Assembly (NCBI GenBank): GCA_947652605.1
Contig: OX393577.1
Location: 63,698,108 to 63,762,107 of the forward strand
DNA: 64,000 bases
From: Elmis aenea
Lineage: Eukaryota; Arthropoda; Insecta; Coleoptera; Elmidae
Direction of reading: 5' to 3'
In this document: in pieces, positions 11,601 to 22,605 of the stretch
How the letters are laid out: the number at the start of each line of letters is the position of its first letter
Numbering within the stretch: the first letter of the stretch is position 1
Notes under the pieces: model-generated
What the model was told of the DNA's origin: nothing
The model's database searches: none
The model's input: only the letters and a program-made list of their open reading frames with translations
Made by a program: the position numbers and the translations under genes

Positions 11601-12467
11601 AAACAACCGAATGTCTAAACAATTTTCAATCGTTCCGAATCCACCGACCTTTATTATGTCTAAACTGCGGTCTAAATGTTATCGGTACTGCTTTGTAATC
11701 TAAATTCGTACGATTGCTTATAAATTGGCAGCACGGCCGTTATGAATGTTTACAGTGTCGGGGGACCAAATTTAGAGTTATTTTACCAACAAGCAATTTG
11801 GCGTGCACCAATGTCGAGATATCCAATAAACGTAAAGGGAAATAATGCTACGGTCATTGTTGTATCGCAGCCAGCTGACATTACAGGCCAAATCCTACGC
11901 TCGGTACAAATTTAGTTTATCAATGCACATAAATCAACCTACGGCCTCTTTTTTTACTGTTATTAAGACTTTGTTTATTTTTATCGTCGTGACTTACCGA
12001 AATTTTATACAGAAATAAAGCGATCAATATAAATTGTTCGACAAATATTTATTTTAAATAACTCTAAATCACTACCGTAACAGCTAATAATGTATTTTCG
12101 TATATTTTACTACTTGTATATTTTTAAACAAACTGCAGAGGTAAAGGTCAGTCCGCGCGTGGACTGTTAAATCTAAAAACAAATGCTTGCACACAAACGT
12201 CAATTAGAGGCGTAGGTGGCTTGCATTTGAAAGTCAATTTTGTGCTTTAAAAATAACCATAGTTTATTCCATTTCTTTATAACAAACTAATAATGGTTGA
12301 AATAAATTGTCATATAGTTTTACATACTATTTTAAAAAAAGTTGTTTTTCACTGTAATGTTGTCGCACCTGAGAAATTCCAATGTTTTATGGATATTATT
12401 TATCTGTCAAAAGTTTGCTACCTGTGAAGCTGATTTTGTAACGTAATTATTTCACTAAATCAGTGGG
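11601..12467. other. Repeat-free, less AT-rich stretch; no gene seen
   Basis: No reading frame. From about 11630 to 11950 the composition is balanced, with words such as GGCAGCACGGCCGTTATGAA and CAGCCAGCTGACATTACAGG and no low-complexity DNA. This is the sort of block that often proves conserved and regulatory in insect gene deserts, but that is inference only. Confidence 0.4.
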
Positions 12468-12475
12468 TAAACCAC

Positions 12476-12680
12476 TAGGGGTGGGCGATATCCAAATTTC
12501 GATATCGAATATCGATATCGAAATTATATCGATATATATCGGAATATCGATATATCGATATGTCGGATATCGATATATCGATATGTCGATATATTGATAT
12601 GTCGATATATCGATATCCGATATTTCGATATATCGATATCAAAATTATATCGATATTTATCGATATATCGCCCACCCCTA
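12476..12680. mobile_element. 205-bp hAT MITE made of GATATC/CGATAT palindromes
   Basis: Terminal inverted repeats TAGGGGTGGGCGATA are flanked by perfect 8-bp duplications TAAACCAC at 12468-12475 and 12681-12688. An 8-bp duplication with a GGGGTGGGCGAT end is the hAT signature. The whole interior is imperfect tandem and palindromic CGATAT/ATATCG, which would fold into a long hairpin and explains overlapping spurious frames on both strands rich in I, D, Y and S. Confidence 0.92.
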
Positions 12681-12688
12681 TAAACCAC

Positions 12689-13549
12689 CATAAAAATTGT
12701 AGAAGAAAAAAGAGACTTCACAGTTTTAAAACTTTTCAAATTCTGTCAAAAATTATTAATGTAAAATGCGACTTCGCTATTAAGTCGCCTGCCTTGCTGT
12801 TTTTTTTTTGCCGATTAGGAATATACCGGGTGATTCAGTCTGACTGTCGCACCCCTATAACTTTTTAATTATTGAAAATAACATTATATATTTGGAAACG
12901 GCAACAAATTCTCTATTAAGTGATATGAATTTGTTATCTCTACGATGACGTATGTCAAATCCGCGATAGGCAACTGTTTTTTTTTTTAATAACATAGTGT
13001 ACATGTTTTTGTTGATTCGGATAGAGAATTTAATTCTGAATCTGACCGTGTATTAAAAAAGTATGCATACATAAGAAAATTTTCGAGAAAAATCAGTTCA
13101 AAGTTTATTCATATTATAGCACAGTCTATTTAACATGACAAAAAACGATCAAATCTTAAAAATTATACTATAACTATCAATGGAAATGTATTCCAACTTC
13201 CGCTTCCAAACACAGTTGTCCTCTATGTGTAACTGCTTTTTTTTAGAGTCTAATTTTTTATGTCAACTTTTATTATATGTTTTTATTATTATTAATTATT
13301 AATTTTTAAGAGTTCCAAAAAAAGTTCAAAGGAAAACGATATTTTATATTTAGTATTATTTTTGAATTCCAAACATTTTTCCTTCGAACTTTTTTTTTTA
13401 AATAAGGGCACCTTACTATCACGAATATTTTTAAAATTGCTAAAATCTAGTGTCATAAATTTTCATTGGACTTTTTCATCTTGAAATTATTTTAAGGTTA
13501 TGCACAAACTTTTGTCAAGAATAAAATTTTCTGAAAAGTCGATAATAAA
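12689..13549. other. AT-rich DNA with a solo repeat edge
   Basis: No gene. Around 12826 the words ATACCGGGTGATTCAGTCTGA followed by ACCCCTATAACTTTTTAATTA look like one arm of a CAGGGTG-type element without its mirror. The rest is AT-rich with no further structure. Confidence 0.4.
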
Positions 13550-14010
13550 AAACTTTTTTATTTGCTGCCTACCAGAAAACTGAAGCCATCAGTTTTCCTG
13601 CACTAGATTGAATTTTGGCCTTTTTCTGAGATGAAGAGTTCGTATGAACCCACAGCATTGCTTTAGTTCTGTAAGAAGATTTCAGTAAAATACTCAGATC
13701 CCGTCACTAATCACAATTTAAAAAAAAAGTTAATCTCTTAAATTTCCTTCAATAATTTTCTTTCTGCAAAATTTTTTCTCTGGTGGAACCAGTCGTGGTA
13801 TCCAAGATCCAACGCCCAAAAGACACTTTTTTGTGCCCGAATCGTCATGTAAAATATTCAGAACTATTGCTTCAGATACCTTCACTTTCTTTAAAATAAT
13901 AAACACTTTTGTTCAGTGATCACTAAATTCTCAACTTCCCTTTTCGTTTCGCCAATTCTTGCCTCTAGAAGTCTTCCAGATCTTAGATCACCCCGGACTG
14001 ATCATCTGGC
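13550..14010 (-). pseudogene. Decayed mariner transposase (N-terminal to mid region)
   Basis: On the minus strand, in several frames, I can follow mariner landmarks in order. A GRLLEARIGETKREVENLV stretch after the RSGRP-like linker comes first, then an ILHDD-like GTKKVSFGRWIL equivalent of the KVCARWVPR motif. A degraded VTGSEYFTEI (normally VTGDE-W, first catalytic Asp lost) follows, and then VHTNSSSQKKAKIQSSAGKL with MASVFW. That last run is a near-perfect match to the mariner PKK-K-SAGK-M--VFWD block. Second and third catalytic residues are not found further on, so the copy is 3'-truncated as well as frameshifted. No terminal repeats were found. Confidence 0.7.
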
Positions 14011-15029
14011 TCATTTAATCTGTTTACAAGCCTGTAGTTTACTTAAATATACGTTAAAGAGAATGACTTAATACACAATTTTTCAAACCATTTCAGTAAT
14101 AATAATTTTATCATCCACTCTTGATAATGAATTGTTTACAATTGGCATTGTTAAGTAAATGAGGCCATCTCCTTTTCTGGTTAGCATTTTCTTAAACAGA
14201 GTTGTGCTGCAAGCCTAATTTTACTAGCTGTTACACCCATCTACATTCTTTAGTATTCAAACCGCTAATCTTCTTGAACAATAAAATGTTACGCAACTCT
14301 AATGCGACCCTAACCTTCTTTTGTTTTACGACTTTCCAACCACGGCGATTTGGCTCATCCTTTAATTTGAAGCTGACATAGAACTTTAGGTATAGAGAGA
14401 CTCGCAAAACTTGCTCGTTCTCCGTACGTTCCTCGACAGCTGAAATATTGTATGAAAAATTTAAATCCATTATATTAGACGCTGCAGCGCGGCCCCGCGC
14501 CGATCGCTTGAACTGTAAATAGGGAAACACGAGATTGGGAGTAAAAAATTAAAATTCCTATTCAGTATCACCCAGCAGTCGATGCTGTACATGTAGATAA
14601 ACCTCGCATAAAGCTGATGGAGGAAATATTTCAAAGGAAATGAATTTGGTGGGTTAAATATTTGCGTAGGTGGCGTTTTTAAAGTAATTCTAATACAAAC
14701 GTATTCCTGTAAGGCTGTCACGTCGGAGCTTACATTTTGTCTAACAATGTGTGAATTTAAATCAAACAAAAATTTTTACACATAAAATGAGATTAAAGTA
14801 AGACGTAAAATAATGTTGCCCGTCTATGGAATGTTTTATTTTATTCCTTCGTGAAGTTATTGTATTAAATAATTGTAACAATTTGTGTTCAATATATTGA
14901 GAGGCATAAAAAAAAGGATTGTTTTAATATAGGTCACAATTATTGCACACAGTGTGTCTTAGCCAAGACGAAATATATTAGATAACTTTATTATTGTTTA
15001 CAAAGTACTTAAAAAATTAAGAAAAGGTA
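14011..15029. other. No recognised gene; one unassigned frame
   Basis: A 99-codon minus-strand frame at 14231-14530 contains NRRGWKVVKQKKVRVALELR. It has a weak resemblance to the segment before the reverse transcriptase in RTE-like LINEs (KVR-ALELRN), which I cannot confirm. A small GC-rich island, CAGCGCGGCCCCGCGCCGAT, lies at 14483-14502 in otherwise AT-rich DNA. Confidence 0.35.
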
Positions 15030-16600
15030 AGCAGCAAGTAATAAAACGTGAAATCAAAAAATAATCAAATGTTAACAAACGACGCAGATATTATGGAAAG
15101 ATGGAAAGAATACTATCAAGAGCTTTTAACTACAAAAGAAGATAAATCTAGAACTGAGGAGAATAATTATATGCCAAATAATATGGAAGAAGATGAACAC
15201 ATAAACAGAGAAGAAGTTGCAGAAGCAATAAAACACCTAAAGCAAGCTGGACATGGCTGTACCACACCAGAAATGGTAAAGAATTTAGGAAATGATGGAA
15301 TAGTTACAAACTTATTTAACAAAGCATGGACTCAACGAGAAGTACCAAACGAATGGAAAATCGGAATAATAATACCAATATTTAAGAAAGGAGACAACCG
15401 AAACTGCACAAACTACTGAGGGATTACACTATTAAGCATTATATCCAAAGCCTATGAGTTCATACTAGAGAAGAAACTGAAGGAAATTACTGAAAAACAA
15501 TTAGCGAAAACACAAAGCGGATTTAGGAAAGGCAGACCATATCTTCACCGTGAAACAATTAATGGTATAGAAGAGAACAAAAGAGGCAGAAGTATACCTG
15601 GCCTTTTGGAGTGTCACAAAAAAACAATTTGGGAAGGATTAAACTGTAGAAATATTAGCCATAAACTATTAAAGAGTATACAAAGCCTTACACTAATAAC
15701 AAAAATTATGCGAGAAAAGCAAATCTGCAACCAAACACCTTTGACATAAACGATGGGTTAAGGCAAGGAGGTGTACTGAACCCGACACCCTTCATATTAG
15801 TCATGGATTACGTCCTCAAATCTGTAGAAAACAAAACTAGAAAGGTACATAATAGGTTTTAAAAAGCTAATGCCAGTGTACTTGTTAAAATGTGCTTTTG
15901 CTGACGATATGATGATTTGTGCTTCAACAGAAAAGGCTCTACAAGAAACTCAACATAGAACTGAACCAGGGAAAAATAGAACAGGAGGAAGAATATAAAT
16001 ATCTGGGAATTTGGATAGAGAGCGAAGGTACATAGAAAATGAGGTAAAAAAAAGAATAAATAGTGCAGTTAAATTATATCACAGTATAAATAGATTGATA
16101 ATAAGAAAAAGAAAAATAACCAGAAAAACAAAAATGACTATTTACAAGACAATATTCATACCTACCCTGGTGCATGGAAGTGAGAGTTGGGTATTAAATC
16201 AGTCACAGAGAAGCAGATTACAAGCTATGCAGATGAAATACTTAAGAGCAGTAAAGAACGTCACACGTAGAGACAGAATAAGAATCTGTTCATCAGAGAA
16301 GAACCGGATGTGGAGTCGGTACATAGTGTGATCGAGAGAAACCAGCTGAAATGGTGTGGACACCTCAACAGAACGTGGGAGGGAAAACAAGTGAAACGGA
16401 TATGGGAAGCAAGGGTACGGAATAAACGAGGAAAGGGGAGACCGAGGAAGACATGGAATGATAAAGTGGCATTGATTTTAAAGCAACGAAATAAGAACTG
16501 GACAGAATCAACAAGAATGTCAAAGTACAAAAAGGAATGGACGAAATTCGTACACATAAGCTAAACATGAGATATAATCAGTAATTACAAATACCTTACA
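15030..16600 (+). pseudogene. RTE-like LINE reverse transcriptase, nearly full RT to C-terminus, inactivated
   Basis: The frame opens in the region before the palm (ERWKEYYQELLTTKED, then EEVAEAIKHLKQAGHG) and continues EWKIGIIIPIFKKGD and NCTNY. There a TGA at 15417-15419 replaces the usual Arg codon of NYRGITLLS, and GITLLSIISKAYE follows in the same frame. Further on are QSGFRKGR, LRQGGVLNPTPFILVMD and CAFADDMMICA (the FADD box, about 15894-15926). The C-terminal part reads MTIYKTIFIPTLVHGSESWV and LQAMQMKYLRAVK, then KWCGHLNRTWEGKQVKRIWE and KRGKGRPRKTW. Several frameshifts separate these blocks. The clean C-terminus ends at a stop near 16562. ORF1 and endonuclease are absent, so it is a 5'-truncated dead copy. 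Confidence 0.88.
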
Positions 16601-17904
16601 CCTTAGGGTAGCAAGGTTGACAGATATTATTATATGTTATTAGTAAAGATGCAAAAACCATTTTAGTTTCAAAGTTGTTTGATGGTCTTTAAAGTATACG
16701 AGAAAATTTAATCCAACATTATGCTACAAGACCAAACTTAATTTGTTTGTTTTCTTAACCTGCCAAATATCATTGTATGAGGAAAAACTAGAAATTTGTG
16801 TAATACTTAAGGTTAATCTTTATTTTAAATCGATCTATATTACAACGGTTACTTTTAATCCTGATTGTGTGCTAAGATCAAATGTACCACTATATCAAAT
16901 TAAATTTACTAAATCTATTAGTGAAACTATGTATCACAAAGTGTGTGTGTATAGAATCTCTTCACGCTTGTTGCTTAGTTGACAATGAAATACAATATTT
17001 GATGAAACTTTATATTCAGGGAGTGCTACCTTAGAGAACAAAGGCGGCCTTTTAAAATTTTTCTCATTTGATGGTCGCCTTGTAGAATGCATCATTGTAG
17101 AATCTTGATTGATCGAGCTATTTCCTCCGCAATCGAACGCTAAAAGATTAGAAGTTCGGCTTTGCTGTGTCGTAGAAACTTCATCTATGTGTTTACAAAA
17201 GTTTAGGGTACATACAATCAATTTCTCGGTTAAATAGTGTCGCTGTCAGCAAATAACTTTCCTGCATCGCTTGGGTTCAACATTTTTAATATTTTGCTGC
17301 TATGAGGTAATTTAACGGCGGAGAATGTGTCAACAATTAATGAATTTAACATTTTTGTGCTATAAGGTAACTCTTTATCTTAAGCAGTAAGTGTTCTTGG
17401 TGTATTTTAGTACCGTGATATAATGCTTAATTGAATGTGTGAAAGAATGCAACTTTTGCAATTATTTGTACTTTGATATCTCCTGCTGTAACGCAGGAAT
17501 CTGTTAATATTTACTTTGTTTCTGTGTGCCTGACAAAAGATGCTTAAACAAGACACAATAGTATTTTAAAAAACGTCTTAATCTGGAAAATGATTTGGTT
17601 AAATATTGTTTCGTTTCAGGTAAACAAAAATATAGCTATAATTTTTAAAAAACTGAATAATGGATGCAAAGAACCGCGAAATTTGCGATACAGTTGTTTT
17701 TTTATTGCAGTCCTGCAATTTAAACTTTAACTATCAAAATAGCACTAAAATTCATACGAATAATTAATTGCCTAATACTTCCGTTGTACTTAAACATTAC
17801 GGTGACGTAAAAAATTTACTTTGTGAGATTTTTTTCTTTAAAAATTCAGACTAGTTTCGAGGCTGTTTTTTCTTCATCGGCAGCCTTTTTGTTAATTCAT
17901 TTAT
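16601..17904. other. AT-rich DNA with one candidate exon
   Basis: No recognised element. A minus-strand open frame at 16934-17221 is listed separately. The remainder, 17222-17904, has no frame or repeat I can name. Confidence 0.4.
16934..17221 (-). other. Candidate host exon, Ser/Thr/Asn-rich
   Basis: A 95-codon minus-strand frame of unusually protein-like composition: DEVSTTQQSRTSNLLAFDC, then STMMHSTRRPSNEKNFKRPP and LFSKVALPEYK. It is not Ile/Lys/Phe/Tyr-dominated like chance frames in this window. An AG preceded by TTTTGTAAACACAT could be an acceptor at about 17191, and AAG/GTAGCA near 17030 could be a donor. These are weak sites, and the polypyrimidine tract is poor. I do not recognise a family, and the sequence would be largely disordered. 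It could be a real exon of a neighbouring gene or an artefact. Confidence 0.25.
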
Positions 17905-18132
17905 TTATTTCACTGTCTAGTTATTATGTGGGTGGTACTAATAGCAAATACTAAAAACAAATTGCAGAAGTTAGTGAACGCATGGACCGAAAAAATTAAG
18001 GATATGGAAATGGAAGTGAACATACATAAAACAAAAACTATGATCGTAAACGAAAAACAAAAACGGAATAAGAACTACAACAAAATTAAATGTAAAAACA
18101 ATGTACTGGAAAGAGTAGCACCATACGAATAG
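17905..18132 (+). pseudogene. Short LINE reverse transcriptase fragment
   Basis: About 70 codons read VVLIANTKNKLQKLVNAW, TEKIKDMEMEVNIHKTKTM, then IVNEKQ and NNVLERV. This is the segment just after the YADD box in many LINE reverse transcriptases (D-VL-A-----LQ---, then N--KTK-M). The YADD itself is mutated (YVGGT-like at 17923-17940). The fragment ends abruptly where the minisatellite begins, so the junction is either an array expansion at a truncated LINE edge or a later rearrangement. Confidence 0.7.
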
Positions 18133-18143
18133 CGTGTCCGGAA

Positions 18144-18420
18144 CATTCTTCGCCACACAATTCTTCGCCCACAATTCTTCGCCCACAATTCTTCGCCTCC
18201 ACAATTCTTCGCTCACAATTCTTCGCCCACAATTGTTCGCCTCCACAATTGTTCGCCCACAATTCTTCGCCCACAATTCTTCGCCTCCACAACTCTTCGC
18301 CCACTATTCTTCGCCCACAATTCTTTGCCTCCACAATTCTTCGCCCACAATTCTTGGCCCACAATTTTTCGCCTACACAATTCTTCGCCGCCACAATTCT
18401 TCGTCGCCACAATTTTTCGC
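18144..18420 (+). repeat. CACAATTCTTCGCC minisatellite with a 44-bp higher-order unit
   Basis: About nineteen monomers of CACAATTCTTCGCC (14 bp) and TCCACAATTCTTCGCC (16 bp). After an initial extra monomer they follow the order 14+14+16 five times, giving a 44-bp higher-order period, and end in two degenerate 16-mers. Because 44 is not a multiple of 3 and the unit lacks stops, several frames on both strands stay open. These predicted proteins are artefacts. The block is GC-richer than its flanks. Confidence 0.95.
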
Positions 18421-18429
18421 AGCATACAA

Positions 18430-19194
18430 GCATTCTTAAATTTTGTGCTGACTTTCTTCAATAGTCCATTACGGTTGACTATTCCATAATTCCAAGCGAA
18501 TGAATGGAGTATAAATGTTAAATTTTTAATGCTGTTTTTACAGGGTCTTTTGTCGTTTGGAGTGTTACATAAAATACTTAAGTTTGTATTGCAATTGTTG
18601 CTGAGTTGAAATAAGGGAATAATACAAAAAACATGCAACCTTCTTTTGCATAAAGCTTGCAAATTATGACAAACGTCCAACTATTTACTTCTTTCACATA
18701 TCTGCCCTTGCTTCATTACCAGAATTATGTCCCGTCATCAGCTTACTTTGTGATAATTATGTTAGTCCGACTAACAATTGCATCCAGATTGGTGTTAAGT
18801 GTGGGATTTGAGCTATAGAAATGGAATAATATGACATTAGCACACTTGTTACCGTTACCCTCCTAGCCTCATACTTACGCCTTCTTGAGACAGTCGTAAA
18901 TTTATTATACGATATGTACATATATAAGTTACTAGAACAGCCGTTACGAGTAAATAATATCGTAGTAGGGGTGACTAATGTTGTAACGTACTGTTGCGAA
19001 CTTTAACCACTTTCATGGCCGTTTGCTTGCACCTGCATTGTCCTACTTGTTATAAGCAACATTAAACGTCGTTAAATTGCAAGCTATAGACCCAAAGTTC
19101 TTAAATTTGCTTTTAAAGTTGGATTTCTTTTTGATGTACATATCGATATATTATGTGGTTCAAAAACAACGCACTTTGTGAATTTAGAATTTGT
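18430..19194. other. No gene seen
   Basis: AT-rich, no frame beyond chance and no repeat that I can name. Confidence 0.5.
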
Positions 19195-19560
19195 ACCGAC
19201 TCTCTCTTAGATGATACAGAACTATTGGTGCATGCAAGACGGTGCCCCCTCACACCGAATTTGATTATGTATTCGGGTTCGCAGAATTCCTGTGTTTTGG
19301 CGAAAGAATATTTGTTTTAGACGCAAAATATTGAACTGCCTAAGACTTCTTCCAGTAGGGTTTTTCCAAACGACAATATCAAAAGAGCCTCACCACAAGA
19401 ATTGATTTTGACATCAGTCACACAATAAAAAATTAATGAATTTTAAGTGGCGCCCTGTAGCGCATTGTTAATGGTTACGAAAATCGCTTAAGACGCATTG
19501 TAGACGTTGAAGGCCATCACACTGAACACCTTATTCTTTAAAATCAATCGATACTTTTCC
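19195..19560 (+). pseudogene. Decayed IS630/mariner-type transposase, catalytic core to C-terminus
   Basis: MQDGAPPHTEFDYV (about 19229-19270) matches the QDGAPPH block that carries the second catalytic Asp in a large class of insect DDE transposases. Then come a degraded D-FFQ-GFF that corresponds to LDFFLWG, and finally LRRIVDVEGHHTEHLIL (about 19488-19540), the C-terminal G-H-EHL signature. Stops and shifts separate the blocks, and the first Asp and the third acidic residue are not clear. It is the same C-terminal signature that survives in palindromic elements B and I, so this may be a relic of the transposase family that mobilised them. Confidence 0.7.
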
Positions 19561-21461
19561 AAATTAAACACTTTTTTCCGCTTGTTTCGTACTTTCTTCT
19601 AGTCTAAACGCAATTGTAAATTGTCATCAGTATTATCCCACCCAGTAGTTTTAGATTTTCCTTGTGCAATAGATGAGGAAATTGTAGGTTTTTGCTTTTT
19701 GGTTTGTATCTGATTTAAAAAAAATTCTAATAAAGTTCTTACAAAGGTTAAGTAGACTTATATTTGTTGTTACTTCATTTTGGAAAAATGTAAATGGTTT
19801 TCCTAGCTTAAGCACTCAAAATTAGCCTTGATTATGTTCCAAGTGAATACAGGTTACCTCGTTTATCGTCAACGATGTTAAAAAATCGTTTTGTACCTAT
19901 ATGAACTTATTATTTGAAGAAAACCTGTTAATAGATTTAAAGAAATTTATTAACAGTAAATATGTAACAAAAGTGCATGTAATTTATGATTTCTTATTAA
20001 AGAAAAACTTTAATATGAATGCTATACAGGCCTTATAACCTCTGCTATTGTTTCGACTATCATTTGATTCATTTCTGAGAAATAATTTAAATTTTTTGAA
20101 TCTTTATAAAAAATGCTAGGACCGTGTTTTATGATCTCGTGTCTTTATCAAAAAAAATTTTCACTAGGATTTTACTTAAAAATTAAAATGCTACTGGCGA
20201 ATCTTCGTCAAGATATTATCAGAACTGGTCCAGATTTTTTACAAGAATATTTTAATAAAAAAATTTTTTTGTATTAAATAAAATTTATTTTCATTGCGCA
20301 AATGAATCGCTTAAATAATTTATTAAACATAAATTTATCAAATACTTTTTAATGTGAAACAAACGTTTTTGGCCATAACGTGAATGTTAAAAAGAGTATC
20401 AATCTTGGTATCGCAATGTTCTCAAAAATTAACTTGACTACGCGTTTTTATCCCCAAAGACAAATACGTTTGCCTCATTTGTCTCTAAAAATCATACATC
20501 CTGTATAAACATGTAATTAGCTAATAATAACTCTATGAATGTCCACCTACACATATCCATTTAAAATACGTATTCATCTTTTTCCAATCAAATTTATATT
20601 GGCATTGTCAATCTCTTATACCTACTGTATGTTGACGTATTATGTTATACATCATAAATCACTACGTCTTTGGCATGTGTGTACTATAATGAATATCAAT
20701 ATAAGGCAGATAACAACCTTGACGTATTTTTTAACCGTATTACTTTTACCTATTATGTCGTTTTAGGTAATTCGATTTGTTAATGTAACGTATCAGAAGT
20801 CACATTAAGTTTTTTCGTTAAATGATTAGGTGAATTAAATTTATGTTGATTAGTTTTTTTTATTTATTTTTTAATTATTTCCGCCTGGGAAGTCGATATT
20901 TTCTATTATCGGGCTACGTTAGCGGTTTTTACGCAATTAAATAACATCGAGCATAGATAACATAATTACGTAGGTATTTGTAATGTGGAATAAATTTCCT
21001 TGCATGGAGTGATTCACAAACCCGACGTGTTTGTTTAATTTTTAACCCAGATTAACTAAACTAAAAATAAAACTGTAGCAATGTACGTTGTTAATTGGAA
21101 CAACACAGTACACAAGGAAATCTATGTGCAGTATTTCGCAAGAAATCAGTTACGAGAACTCGAAGAAAACTTGAAATTTTCATTTTGGGCTTGAATCTAG
21201 AACGCAGGTATCTATTAGGGTTTCTGAGTTTCGACAATTTTTCTGTTTCCCGTACTTAAAATTTAAAAAAACAAAAAACATGATACTTTTTAAGATTTCT
21301 ATTTTGTCAAGACATTGCTTTAATTTCAATTTTAATAATTTTGTAAAGGTGCAAGCGCAAAAAAGAATCAGGTATTAATATTTATTAATATATAATAGTT
21401 TTGGAAATAAAAGTAGGTTTGCGTGTTTTTCAAGGTTTTTTACGCCAGAACAAAAACTTGT
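19561..21461. other. Long AT-rich region with no gene seen
   Basis: No convincing frame and no repeat. Contains homopolymer and AT runs. The interval 20530-21130 is slightly more complex. Nothing supports a feature. Confidence 0.5.
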
Positions 21462-22320
21462 CAGAAAAGAAATTTCCCAAGAAAATTGTACCGCTTCACA
21501 GGCTGTTTTTTCTACTTATTGTAACCGGGGATGAGAATTGTGTGTATCACTGGGATCCTTCTACGAAATAAGAATCAATGCATTGTGTTCTCAAAGGTTT
21601 GCCTCCCTCAAAAAAAAACCAAAACACAGTCTTTAACCGGAAAACTAATGGCAACACATTTTTTGGGACGAGGAAGCAGTTCTACTTATTAAATAGTTGT
21701 AAAAAGGCACTACAACCAGTGGAGAAGCCTATTTGAAGACGATTTAAAATTAGTTAGAATTGAAACGGTCTTCATTTTGGTGGCAAAAGAATCAGCTTCT
21801 GCACGACAATAATTGCAGGGTCCATAAAGCACGCAATGTTCAAGCTGTAATAATTCCAATATGTGGATTTACTGAGCTGCGTTATTTACTTTACCGCCCT
21901 GACTAAAACCCTGACTTAACTTCTTTTTGTCCAAACATCTAAAAAGAAATAATAATCTTTGGGGCAGAAAATTTTCCGACAATAATAAGCTTAATGGCTG
22001 TATTACACTATACAATTTCTTGTACAATTTCTTGTACAATTTGCTGTCTAAAAATTTTATACTAGATTGTACAGCTGTTGCCAAGTTACAACACGTCTTA
22101 GGTCGTAAACTGACACTTCGCGTATGTCAATTGACGACATTGTAACTTGGCAACAGCTGTACAATCTAGTATAAAATTTTTTGACAGCAAATTGTACAAG
22201 AAATTGTGTAGTGTAATACAGCTTTAAGATAAGTTGATGCCTATTTTGCGGAGCTCCCGAAGGAACTGTGTCTTTAAGGGATGCGATAACTTGAGAAATG
22301 TAGAAAAAAATATTTTTTTT
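21462..22320 (+). pseudogene. Decayed mariner transposase interrupted by a MITE
   Basis: Mariner landmarks follow in order through frameshifts: VTGDENCVYHWDPSTK (about 21519-21570, first catalytic Asp), then GLPPSKK, TGKLMATHF, and LLHDNNCRVHKA (second Asp, about 21800). Next come NPDLTSF (the YSPDL-P block with the third Asp, about 21909) and KHLKRNNNLWGRKFSDNN (about 21933-21985). MITE C is inserted at 21994-22223, and after it the mariner tail resumes with AYFAELPKELC and GCDNLRNVEKNI, matching the G---L--RW-KCI C-terminus. All three catalytic positions are recognisable but the frame is destroyed. Terminal repeats were not found. Confidence 0.75.
21994..22223. mobile_element. Palindromic MITE C with GGCTGTATTACAC ends, TTA flanks
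   Basis: GGCTGTATTACACTATACAA on the left and its mirror on the right begin two arms of about 85-95 bp that are nearly identical, including TTGCTGTC(T/A)AAAAATTTTA and AGATTGTACAGCTGTTGCCA. The spacer is about 50 bp. The flanks are TTA at 21991-21993 and 22224-22226, a 3-bp duplication as made by PIF/Harbinger elements. The left arm has one extra TTGTACAATTTC unit. It sits inside the mariner relic. Confidence 0.75.
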
Positions 22321-22360
22321 TGTACTTTTACTTGTTACTTTTCATTGAGCTGTATTATTA

Positions 22361-22602
22361 TCCTTAGTGTGCGTTTTCATTACAAGCGTATTCGCGCGAA
22401 TGAACTTCGCGCGTACGCGTCCGTATTCGCGCGACTGAAACAAACCAATGCAAGCATATAAGAGCGGTTACACTACAAGCGAGAATTCGCTCGAAACCAC
22501 TCTCATATGCTTGCATTGGTTTCTTTGATTCGCGCGTATGCGACCGTATACGCGCGAAGCCCATCGCGCGAATACGGCTGTACTGTAACCGCAGCCTTAG
22601 GA
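22361..22602. mobile_element. GC-rich palindromic MITE D with TTA flanks
   Basis: The ends TCCTTAGTGTGCG and TCCTAAGGCTGCG (mirror) lie between TTA at 22358-22360 and 22603-22605. The arms of about 110 bp carry CGTATTCGCGCGA, CTTCGCGCGTA and AAACCAATGCAAGCATAT in inverted order. The CpG-dense CGCGCG words stand out against the AT-rich surroundings. The architecture and TTA flanks match MITE C 140 bp away, although the internal sequence differs. PIF/Harbinger is an inference from the 3-bp flank. Confidence 0.75.
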
Positions 22603-22605
22603 TTA

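Noticed and set aside
12475..12868. Three overlapping frames rich in Ile, Asp, Tyr and Ser on both strands
   Set aside because: They are translations of the CGATAT palindromic body of the hAT MITE and its flank.
17971..18680. Five long frames with repeated LWRRRIVGEE or FAHNSSPTI units
   Set aside because: These are readings of the CACAATTCTTCGCC minisatellite in different frames; a 44-bp period shifts frame and cannot encode a steady protein repeat.
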